A stretch of 64,000 bases of DNA from Caenorhabditis elegans (lineage: Eukaryota; Nematoda; Chromadorea; Rhabditida; Rhabditidae): assembly GCF_000002985.6 (NCBI RefSeq), contig NC_003281.10:868001-932000 (forward strand), written 5' to 3'. A program made the translations under genes and the position numbers. Below, one piece after another: positions 54,601 to 64,000 of this stretch (its first letter is position 1; each line of letters opens with the position of its first letter). The notes under the pieces were generated by a model that was given only the letters and a program-made list of their open reading frames with translations, was not told where the DNA came from and ran no database searches.

Positions 54601-57588
54601 TCATAGTATTGCTATCTAGGCAAAAATAGGAGTGCAAGACTATTGGAGACTGCAATACTAATAGAGACTGCAAGACTATTTTTTGATAGACCTCTGGGGG
54701 TGCATGACTAATAGGGGTGCAAGACTAATAGAGGCTGCAAGACTAATAGAGGAAATACGGTATACATATACCGTATATTCTCTATTTGTGCTGCATCTCC
54801 AGTAGTACTGCAGTCTCTAATAGTGCTGCACCAACAGGCCTTCCGAAAATTAGTGCTGCAGTCTCTATTAGTGCTGCACCCCATTTTCTACTGAAAGAGT
54901 GACTCAATAGTTTTGACATTTTGGGGAGTGTTTTTGTATATTTTTGAAGATTTCTAGTTAATTTACAAATATAATTGGATTATTGGGTCATCTTTGTTAC
55001 AAAATTTCACAATTTTAATGGATTTCTGCTTAAAAGATGAGCATTTGTGACTAAAAACTAGTGATCTCTAATTGAAAAAAGCCGTTCGAAAATTAGTGCT
55101 GCAGCCTCCAGTAGTACTGCAGTCTCTAATAGTGCTGCACTCAAAAAGGGCCTGGAAATTAGTGTTGCATGCAGCACTAATAGAGAATATACGGTATTAT
55201 TATCAACCAAAAATTGACTGAATCAGCCAACAAAATTCAGCTGCGTTAGTTGTCAGCACAGAATATAAAAATTTGGCAAAATCCAAATTAGCCCTGTACC
55301 AAACAAAATAGATACTCGCCCCACGGCATTAGGTCGGATGTCTAGAAGAAACATGGTTTCAGAGCTCAAACGCATTAATAAAACAACGATATGCTACAAA
55401 AAATTTAAAGTACCTTATATTTGGTGGAAAGCTCCTTGATGAATCCATATCTCAAATTCATAATATGATCTTCATGATTTCCCCTGTTAAGATATATTGA
55501 CATTGGATCCACAATAACCAATGCAAATAGTACGCATAGTACTTCAATTGATTGACCTCCTCTATCCACAAAGTCACCATTAAAAATGTACGGATTATCA
55601 ACTGATGGATAACCATTTTTGTATAATATTATGCAAAGATCATCAAATTTTCCATGCAAATCTCCACATATTGTAACTTGATTCGATATCGACGTGGAAA
55701 TTCTTGACACGGAAGGCATCGCTTTGAAAATTTTTCTCGCTTCGTGTAAGATCATCAACACATACTTTGGATGAAGGACTTTGTTTACTTTAAACGCTTC
55801 AATCATTTTCGCGACTTGTGGTTTATCAAGAGGAAGACTTAATGTTGGTCCTTTGTAATTTCTATCAATGTCCACATTGGTTGGTGATGTGTCTTCCAGC
55901 ATCTTTTTCACAGTTTCACCTTCCGAGTCCATCAAAGATGGTTTTGCATAATGAGACAAGGCACTCATTAAAGGCGAATTTCTTCCGTTTTCAACACCAC
56001 CTTTTCCATTTTCTTCGGCCATGGCACGAATAACATCCGCAAAGAAGTCATATAGCTGAAATATATTTAAATTTTGACAAACATTAAAGTATGAAAGCCA
56101 TATTGAAAAATTACGTTTACCGATTGTAAGTATGCTATGTTCTGAATTATATAGAACTATTTCTGCTTTCCATCTACCTGTTATCTCCAGTTTTAAACAT
56201 TCTAGTAAACAACAATCTAAACGATTGTTTCGGGCAACTCAGCAAATCGGCAAATTGCCGGAATTGAAGTTTCCGGCAAATTGGCAGATCAGAAAATTGC
56301 CGCAAGTGAAAACTTCCGGCAAACCGGCGAACTGCCGATTTGCCGAATTTGATGGAAAAACAGCAATTGCCCAAAAATTTCAGCAACGTGTGGTTTTGCA
56401 CTTTTTTTTTTGGAAATTTCAAACTTTCAATTTTACTCGGCAAAATTGTACGCACCCTATGATGTTCTTACTTCTATTTTGAAATGTTAGCAAATTTTAT
56501 GAAGCTGTTAAAGAAAACGGGGAAAAATTTCAAACAGGCACCGTTTTAAGTGTTTCCGCCTTATAAAAACCCTCCTAAACAATTCCGGCAAATCTGATAT
56601 CCGGCAAACGGCAAATCGGCGAATTGCCGGAATTGAAAATTTCCGGCAAACCGGCAAGTCGACAAATCGAATTTGTCGACAAAAAATTTGCCGAAAAACA
56701 ATTGCCGCTCACTCCTGGTATGAAATTAGACGTATAATTTTGCTTTTCTAGTATTAACTAGTTTGGTCAAATTAGAAGAAAAACAAGGTTCACTACTTTG
56801 GTCGTTGACACTAGTGGTCCTGAACAAAAACTTGTCTCGTCTAGTGACTATCAAACTATCAAACTTGGGAAAGTACTCTAAAAATATATTGTAATTTGTG
56901 GCTAACCGTGATAACTTTACAAATATAAGGGAGATAATTATGGCCGTTCTCGCAGCATTGTGCATTTTCAATTAGATTTATAATAAGCATTTCTTAACTG
57001 TTATCCAAACTCTGACCTTCAACTGATCCTGCTCACCAGCGTACTCTAACGCTGTGAAAATTTGCCACGTGGCCCGCCTTCTAGCTTCTAACCTTGCTTC
57101 ACACCGGCGATACCATTTTTGAATGAGAATTGCCGATTTGATGGCTGAAAAAAAATCAAGTTTTTGTTCGAACCAGAAAAAAGGGGAAAGGATATGTGCC
57201 GGAAATTAGAAACGTTTCCGATTTGAAATGATCTTGAAATGTGACGTGGAGTTGGATCTACTCCACAGATTAAATAATATGCAACAAGTGTATGAAAAAC
57301 ATGCAATGTTGAAAAACTTGAAAAGAAAAACACTCTCAAAATTAGAAGCCGTTTCCATATTAAAATGAATAACTTCTTACTCAATTGGGGTTGCGGAGAT
57401 GGTGACCGATTTTTCTTGCTGTTACTTTTTTTGCTTTTCTTGGAACTATGTTGTTTTGAGGAAGAGCTGGATTCTTTTTTATTTCCCGACGATGAAGAAG
57501 TGTTTTGATTATTGTCGTTGTAATTATTCCGCTGACTTGATGAAGTGGTCGTTGTGGTTGCTCTTGTCGATTTTTCTGAGTTTTTCAT
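51700..57588 (-). CDS. pef-1: PEF-1: EF-hand serine/threonine phosphatase (PPEF/RdgC family)
   Basis: Six exons (57588-57381, 57144-57017, 56055-55414, 53649-52974, 52191-51905, 51846-51700) give 695 residues. Order: Ser/Asn/Lys-rich N-terminus; IQ calmodulin-binding motif ([14 protein letters not shown], ~73-86); PPP-family catalytic core with GDLHG (243-247), GDFVDRGG (272-279), GNHE (304-307), [13 protein letters not shown] and [10 protein letters not shown]; then two clear EF hands, [12 protein letters not shown] and [12 protein letters not shown]. Metal-binding Asp/His/Asn residues are intact, so the enzyme should be active. RdgC/PPEF phosphatases act in sensory cells and are controlled by calcium and calmodulin (established knowledge). 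The catalytic domain is split by a 1.76-kb intron packed with repeats (53650-55413). Confidence 0.92.
52440..52800. repeat. Palindromic repeat in a pef-1 intron
   Basis: Arms TTTTCGCGTTTTCTGGCTAA...GATTTAAAACACC and GGTGTTTTAAATCA... (here AGTGTTTTAAATCAAATGAAG...TTAGCCAGAATACGCGAAAA) face each other about 130 bases apart. The same family is found at about 23880-24420 in the integrase gene. Confidence 0.7.
53851..54290. mobile_element. Inverted-repeat element with AGGTGGAGTAGCGCC ends, copy 1
   Basis: It begins TTAAAGGTGGAGTAGCGCCA and ends TGGCGCTTCACCTTTAA, about 440 bp, non-coding. A 59791-60201 copy shares the interior (TACTGTCAAAAAGTGACAA, CTCATAATTTTGGAAG, TTATTCGTA). Both ends border TTTAA, consistent with an AT-rich target duplication. 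It lies in the large pef-1 intron. Confidence 0.75.
54331..54762. mobile_element. Element with ATATTCTCTATTAG ends (CTTGCA type)
   Basis: It starts CCTATATTCTCTATTAGTCT and ends AGACTAATAGAGGAAATACG. The inside repeats TGCAAGACTAATAGAG many times at both ends. About 430 bp, non-coding, in the large pef-1 intron, directly next to the related element at 54770. Confidence 0.75.
54770..55195. mobile_element. Element with ACCGTATATTCTCTATT ends (GCTGCA type)
   Basis: It starts ACCGTATATTCTCTATTTGT and ends in the inverted AATAGAGAATATACGGT. The subterminal repeats are AGTGCTGCA and AGTACTGCAGTCTCTA. It has the same architecture as its neighbour at 54331-54762, but with a different subterminal word, AGTGCTGCA instead of AGTCTTGCA. 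Confidence 0.8.
56230..56720. repeat. GGCAAATTGCCG repeat cluster
   Basis: Many alternating words GGCAAATCGGC, AATTGCCGGAATTG and TTTCCGGCAAA, in the pef-1 intron between the IQ exon and the catalytic exon. Family members are also at about 2290-2365 and 61745-61810. Confidence 0.75.
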
Positions 57589-60500
57589 TCGGGTTTATGG
57601 TAATACCGCAAACATTAATTAGCAATAAAACAAAACACCCATACAATTAAAATGTGAATTTTTAATAATAAATTCGTTTTAAAAATTATTTGGCATGCTC
57701 ACTAAATTAAGAAAAAAATGTTTTATTAGCAATCGAAAATTCCCAGCAATTTTCAAATTTCAAACTTTCTGATTAATCAATAATTCGACAAATCAAAAAC
57801 TTGTTCAACTATCGAGTTTAATCCTTTTCACAAATGGAATATGTTATGGGAACATTTTGGTGAACAACTAAAAAAAACGAATTTATAATGTTTCCAACTC
57901 AAACAATTTAGCGATTTTGATTATTTTTCAGGAAGTTTAAAATTGTGTTTTAACTAATCGGCATTCGAGAAAATCACCAACATTTTGAATTCACAAAAAT
58001 TTGAATTGCCGAAAGGCAATTAACGCCCACCCCTAGTTTAAAGATGTTGCCTAGGATTTTGCTTAGAATAATGTAAACTGGGCCGTGATGATAGAATATC
58101 TTCTGAAGATTTGAAAGATATTTAAAAAAATTTGAAGAAACAAAGAACAATTCAATGCGCTAGTCACCTAGTTAGAAATTTAAAATGTTAAAACTAACTC
58201 AATTCAGTCGACGGATTTTGTCGTCCACTCGACGGGCCGCAACCCATCTATTGCAAATGTTGAACAACTAGGAAAAGTTGAATGACAATGAACAAATATT
58301 TTTGTTTTGATGCTCTGAAGTTAATGTTAAAATTAGATATACACAAGAATAAAAGTTTTCTGAAAGTGAGACAAGGAAAAAGGGAAATTAATAAATAAAT
58401 AAAAAGTGGAATCACTACTATCGGCAGCTATATAATCCTTCTTTTCAGTATATTTATTTGATCCTCGCTTATTCAGAAGCGTCATTTGTCTCATAAAATG
58501 TGTTCTGTTGACGTACATGGGGTGGATCTATACGAAAATCGGAAATATGAATTAAGAAATATTCTCAGGAAGGATTTAATGAAAATTTTCAAAAAATGCT
58601 GGAGTAGCGCCTGTGGGGAAACTATTAAAAGTTATCAATGTTGAGCTTAAATGATCAAATATTAAAATATCAAAGAGAGAGAATGTTGTCTAGTTCAGAG
58701 TTACTTTGTCTAATTTTGCTCCACATTTAATGCAATATTTGCTAAAAAAAATTTTCTCATAATTCTTAAATTTCGCGGAGAAGCAGAAAAAAATTAAATT
58801 CCAAAAAATGAAATTACTTGTTTTTCTTTGGAATAATATTTAGTACAAGCACGATACTTTTTTCAGCAATGTGTTAAAATTCTCCGCCAAAGCGTAGCTA
58901 TGCAAAACTAGTTTTGGAAAGTAAAACTTTCTCTATGTTTCTGAATAAAACTTCGATTACAAACTTAGACACTAAAAATAGAGAAAAAACAGTTTGTAAA
59001 TTTTGTCGCAGATATCTGATGTAACTTCCACAAGTTTATTAATTTAATTGAGTTTTTATGTTATGTCATGTTATGAGAAACTTCCAAATTAGCCCAATAG
59101 AAAAGAAGAAATGGTATTGGCACGACATTGCCAAATTTTAAAACGGTTTCTCTATCAAATTTTAAATTTCAAAAGTTGTTTGAAAAAACATATAAACTTT
59201 ACAAACGGAAATATTTATATATTTCTTGAAGAAGTTAAAAAGAAGCATATATTGCTGGCGACTAATTATCATATCATTGATATTTTCATCTTTCTCTCGT
59301 TTCTCCCAAGCCTCCTCTATGTCTCACTTTTCATGTCTATGCGTCTTGTCACTTATCTTCAAGGTCTGCTGCATCAGAATGCATTAGGCTCTTCTTATTC
59401 TCAAAAGAGATAGCGGAGCAAAAAATATTATTGGGAAAAGTCATTTAGACGAGGAGCTTCTTTACTATTTTTGGAGGAAAAAATAGAAAAGTGATTCTGT
59501 GGAAAAGGAAAACATTGGAGAATGTAAGTAACAGTAAAAAAGAAGATAATTCTTGTTGCAAACCAGATAAACGTTATCTAAGCGAATACCAAATCATAAC
59601 TGATTTAACAGATATCTAGTTCTATCTTTGTATTGTAATAATATAATAGAAATAAATAACAAAGAATGAAAGTTTAACGAAAACATAGAAATATCAAATA
59701 ACTGATAGTTTAACAAAACTATATACGCAAGAATGTAGCGTATTTCCGCAATTGCAACACATTGCTCAATTTTGAAATGCTATTTATCTCGGTTTGGTGG
59801 AGTAGTGCCAGCAGGGAGAGTGTTGAAAACTACTCATATGGTGCCAAATGAAAATTTTTTATTTACTGTCAAAAAGTGACAAATACTCAGCTTTTGCTAC
59901 TCATAATTTTGGAAGTCAAACAAAAAAAAGAATTTTCCTACATTTTTAATGCTTTAATTTGGTTTTAATTATTCGTATTAAAACACTGTGAGGGTCAAAA
60001 AATGCGATATTGCTTTGGATTTCCTCAAAAGCTCGTATTTTTCAAAACATTGGCATTTTGCTAAAACTTGACCGGAAATTAGGAAAAATCTAAAAAATTT
60101 TTACAAATTTTTAGGAGCGTTTTTACTATGATATTTGGTCGTTTTTTATCGTTATAAATGAATTTTAGACAAAATCCCTACTGGTACTACTCCACCTTTA
60201 AATAATTAAAAAGCAATAGGAAAATTCAAGAAATTATTTTTTATATTTTTTTTGTAAAAACAAGCACGAACAAAAACTAGTAGGAATTTCAAACTCAAAT
60301 GTTTTGTATGTTGAAAAATTGCATATCTTCGGTTTCATCATTTTGTATTTATAAAAAATCGAAACTATCCTCCAAAATATATTTTGGTACTTTTCCGATT
60401 TGTGCCCCCCCCCCAAAATGTTTTTCAATTTTATAACACTCAATTTTTAATTTAAATTCACACGTGAATGTTTATTTCAATACTATTCCAATTTTTAAGC

Positions 60501-63109
60501 TCAGAAAACAACAATACTAAGCCTGAAATTACAAAAAAAGTTCACGTTTCAATAATGAAATTCTCGAACACATTTTTTGGGGGGCAGAAATAGGAAAAGT
60601 ACCTATATTTTGAAAAGTTTTGACGATCAACAAAAATTTTTGTTTTGAACGAACAAACACATTTTTATTGTACTCTTACATTGCAAAAATACTCCGCACA
60701 TAAAAAACCTAAGACCAAAGCTGAAAATAAAAGAGATCGGCAAGATGCTTCAAACAAGTGGGGCTCGGAGCTGGGTCACTGGGCCGGTAAAATACTTGTC
60801 ATGGTTAATAACATAATTCCCCAAATTTCAAAAAATTCGATATGAAACTAACTTATTGCCACCCCAAACAAGTCCCCATGACGACGTGTTTTTATTTTAA
60901 CAGGAAACAAGTCAACTTGCAGTAAACATGGAATATTTTATAAATGATATGCTAAAGTGGAATACTGGATCAGAATATTTGAATAGATAAGTGGTCCCGT
61001 AGAAATTATTTGGAAAAAGGGGAAAATTTGTAAGACATGCAGATACTGCAAGTCAATTGAAAAAAAACGAAAAAGAAGACATAAATTAGATTTAAGTTCC
61101 ATTCTCATTTGTTTTGTGTGGTGCTCCGCGTGATGATAGAAAACAGAGTGGGGGATAAGCTTTGCGAGGGAATTAAAGGATTAGGCTCCGCCCTCGCGAT
61201 ATGAATTCATGATATGAAAGTGCGGAAAATGAAATTTGAATAATCGGTTAGAGATGATACGAAAATTGATGGACTGAGTGAGATAGATTCAGAATGGTAC
61301 GCAAAAAGTCGACAGCATGAGAAACATTGTTTATTTTGAAAATGTTATTTTAAAGAGGAAATTTCAAATTGGCTCCTGCATAAAATTTTTGACATTGCGA
61401 AGTTTTCCAAACCTTTCTTCTAGGATATATGTGTTCGACACTTTCTGGTTATAAATCATTTTAAAGCTTCGAAAATGTTTGCTGAAACAATTTTAAGTGT
61501 CTCATGAGCAACATGAATTATTATACATTAGATCTTCATTCATTTCTCTATTTTAATAACACATGATGGGAATTTTATATTTTTTGGCTTACAATTAGAC
61601 ATGATTATTTCCTAACAGTCTTGAAATACAAAAACTCCAACCGTATTACAAAAAAAATTTGATTTTAAATTGCGTTCTGATAACACACAAGTGCCTTATG
61701 AATAAAGAAAACAATTTTATATCGACCATCTTCGGATAAGTTCAAACCAGGTGTGTGCGGCAAATCTGAAAATTTGCCGTGCTCGGCAAATTTGCCGTGA
61801 TCAAAAAACTCCGAAAAATTTAATATTTAAAAAAAAGTGTATTTTGGAGCACCAAAACTACCGAATTCTTGACAAATATCTGGTTTCTGAATAAGTTCCG
61901 TGTATTGTGTCTGCTTAAGCATCAAAATAACTCAATTTTGTGTCATTTTACAAAATTTTTGGAGACAAAATCAATATCTTCGGCCAAATTGTATTGTCAC
62001 ATTTTTTATTTGAGCTGCGATAAAATTCCCATAATGTTTAATTGAAATAGAGAAATGAATGAAGATCAATTCGGCAAATACCTGACCTTTGCATTTCCCG
62101 TATTATGTTATTTCTTTTTAAACATACGTAAAATGTAACTTATGTGATTATTGTTTTCAAAAATGAAATACTGAGAAACGACCAAGTCAACGGTATAGGG
62201 TATAGGGTAAGAGCAGGGTACATGACAAAGGGAAAGGTCGGATTATAATTGTATTTTTATATGGTAGGGTAGCGTGAAATAAAAGTAAGAAATAAATGCT
62301 CATAAAAACTCATGAAAGGTCTAGTTGAATGTATTCCTACTATTGGAACATCAACAAGAACGAAAATATGTAATTCAAACTAGATTTGATAATCTACAAA
62401 ACCACATGAAGACAGACATCTTTCTCACTGTCGATCACATTATGAATGAAAACACAAGTTACAACGGGAAAATAAGAATAAAAAGAAAATAAGAAGGAAA
62501 GATAGATCAGCAGTGAGCAGTGCCGCCAACTGTTTTATGGAACCTCGTGAGTATTGGTTTGAGGAGACGAATGGATGCCACAGACACAAGACAATAAACA
62601 CCGACTTACTGCTACCAAATGTTTGGAAACTTCTCTGAAAAGGAAAACAAGATAATTTTTTTGAAGTGAAACATAACAAAAAAATCCACTCACAGGTGGT
62701 TCACCACCTATAAGAAATCATCAAGAAAGGAAACTTTCACCTTATTTGAATTGTATAAATAACAACAATATAGAAATTAATTTTAAAAAAGCGCGCAAAA
62801 ATGTATATCTCGGTTTTGCAAATAAAAAAAAGAAAAAAATGTGTATTTGTATTCGTGACTTAGTAGGAAGTTAGTTTATATAAACCTATAAACTAAAGCT
62901 GATTCAGCCAGCTTCTTGGTGCTTTGATGTGTAAAAAAAATTCGTGAACTTTTCGTGCACATTTCGTGAACTTTGAACTATGTTTCATGGCATTTTACTG
63001 AATTAAATGTGAGACAAAAACTGAAAAATGTTCGACGAAAAATAAAATGTTAGACGAAAATTAAAATAATAGACGAAAAAGAAAATGTTAGACAAAAAAT
63101 AAAATGGTG
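57589..63109. other. Gene-poor region upstream of pef-1
   Basis: About 5.5 kb with no supported gene. It starts with the pef-1 promoter side. A decayed AGGTGGAGTA-type fragment lies at about 58600-58770 and a full copy at 59791-60201. A C10 tract lies at about 60405-60414 and the GGCAAAT repeat at about 61750. On the minus strand there is an isolated exon-like stretch near 58530-58475 (reads PPHVRQQNTFYETNDASE then stop, after a GTATAG acceptor) and small acceptor/donor-bounded stretches near 60680-60725 and 62610-62636. They cannot be assembled into a gene with confidence. Confidence 0.4.
59791..60201. mobile_element. Inverted-repeat element with GGTGGAGTAGTGCC ends, copy 2
   Basis: It begins GGTGGAGTAGTGCCAGCAGG and ends CCCTACTGGTACTACTCCACCTTTAA in inverted orientation. 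The interior is clearly related to 53851-54290. Non-coding. Confidence 0.75.
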
Positions 63110-63243
63110 GCGGCCAGAGTCACTTCTTATGGTGAACGGCCAGAGTCACTATATTTGGTGAACGGCCAGAGTCACTTCTTATGGTGAACGGCCAGAGTCA
63201 CTAATTTTGGTGAACGGCCAGAGTCACTAATTTTGGTGAGCGG
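63110..63243 (+). repeat. 26-bp minisatellite, about five copies
   Basis: Unit GGTGAACGGCCAGAGTCACT followed by TCTTAT, ATATTT or AATTTT. It runs directly into the next minisatellite. Confidence 0.9.
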
Positions 63244-63717
63244 CCAGCAACAGAGAGTAAAATATAGTGGGAAGCCACAGAGAGTAAAATATAGTGGGAA
63301 GCCACAGAGAGTAAAATATAGTGAGAAGCCACAGAGAGTAAAATATAGTGGGAAGCCACAGAGAGTAAAATATAGTGGGAAGCCACAGAGAGTAAAATAT
63401 AGTGAGAAGCCACAGAGAGTAAAATATATTGGGAAGCCACAGAGAGTAAAATATAGTGGGAAGCCACAGAGAGTAAAATATAGTGGGAAGCCAGAGAGAG
63501 TAAAATATAGTGGGAAGCCAGAGAGAGTAAAATATAGTGGGAAGCTAGAGAGAGTTAAATATGGTGAGAAGCCACAGAGAGTAAAATATAGTGGGAAGCC
63601 AGAGAGAGTAAAATATGGTGAGAAGCCACAGAGAGTAAAATATAGTGGGAAGCCACAGAGATTAAAATATATAGTGGGAAGCCAGAGAGAGTAAAATATA
63701 GTGGGAAGCCACAGAGA
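63244..63717 (+). repeat. 27-bp minisatellite, about seventeen copies
   Basis: Unit of 27 bases: GGGAAGCCACAGAGAGTAAA followed by ATATAGT, with few substitutions (CACAG/CAGAG, GGG/GAG). Because 27 is a multiple of three, both strands stay open and give repetitive frames (KPQRVKYSG on plus, SHYILLSVA on minus). These have no start context, introns or homology and are treated as artefacts. Confidence 0.9.
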
Positions 63718-64000
63718 GTTCGAGAAAGAATTCGAGAAAATTCTGGAATGTTCTAGAAGCTTCTGAAAAATTCGAGAAAATTCTGGAATGTTCTAGAACC
63801 TTCTGGAAAATTCGAGAAAATTCGTGAAATTTCTGGAATTGTTGTGGTGAGACCTATCGTGCTGAGACCCATTGTGGTGAGACCCATAAAAATTTGAGCG
63901 GGAAATTCAAAATTTATGAGAACATTTTTTTGAGGGAAATTCAAGTTTTCTGAAAAACTATTTTTGTTTTAGTTCCTTCTGGAAGTTTCAAGAACTGGAA
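63718..64000. repeat. Degenerate TTCTGGAA / AATTCGAGAAAATT repeat
   Basis: GAAAAATTCGAGAAAATTCT and GGAATGTTCTAGAAC recur, with GTGGTGAGACCCAT near 63844-63885. Similar to blocks at 180-390 and 8800-9260; it runs off the right edge. Confidence 0.6.

Noticed and set aside
63233-63694. 153-codon open frame made of a nine-residue repeat
   Set aside because: It is produced by a 27-bp minisatellite; the opposite strand is open too, and there is no start context, intron or homology.
1-64000. CRISPR arrays, bacterial operons, prophage
   Set aside because: The DNA is eukaryotic, with spliceosomal introns throughout; the tandem repeats are minisatellites or mobile-element remnants.

Overview
The window is nematode nuclear DNA, most likely Caenorhabditis elegans. 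The grounds are AT-rich introns and intergenic DNA, many 45-60 bp introns with TTTTCAG acceptors and GTAAGT/GTGAGT donors, probable spliced-leader acceptors just before start codons, head-to-head compact genes and many short palindromic repeats. Recognised genes (ucr-2.3, zer-1, sucl-2, crls-1, bra-2, pef-1) match, from memory, the left arm of C. elegans chromosome III (cosmids T24C4 and F23H11). That placement is recollection, not a search. Gene models were spliced by hand from reading frame, intron phase and splice consensus, so exon ends are predictions.

Layout. 0.4-1.9 kb: 5' part of a FAR1/ZSWIM-like nuclear protein running off the left edge. 3.8-7.3 kb: a small nematode protein and two Clc-like (claudin superfamily) paralogues in inverted orientation. 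7.6-9.4 kb: repeats, including a large inverted repeat with tRNA-like boxes. 9.6-13.4 kb: DNA primase small subunit and complex III core protein 2, divergent from a 290-bp promoter. 13.9-18.8 kb: zer-1 with possible alternative 3' exons. 22.0-22.6 kb: a small membrane protein. 23.4-32.1 kb: a zinc-finger protein carrying a domesticated, apparently catalytically dead integrase domain, divergent from a TAF1B/Rrn7-like Pol I factor across 180 bp.

32.3-33.4 kb: succinyl-CoA ligase alpha. 34.4-39.5 kb: an ARAP-like RhoGAP without ArfGAP. 40.4-42.6 kb: a small probable mitochondrial protein followed by cardiolipin synthase, a likely operon. 43.3-44.0 kb: BRA-2. 45.2-49.0 kb: a secreted protein whose 19-21-residue repeat is encoded one copy per exon. 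49.5-51.4 kb: a second secreted, cysteine-containing protein. 51.7-57.6 kb: the EF-hand phosphatase PEF-1. 57.6-64 kb: mostly non-coding, ending in minisatellites.

Functional grouping: four genes are mitochondrial or probably so (ucr-2.3, sucl-2, crls-1 and the 96-residue protein); others act in nuclear transcription or replication and in signalling. Introns and spacers hold several families of short inverted-repeat elements, one showing a clear nested insertion.
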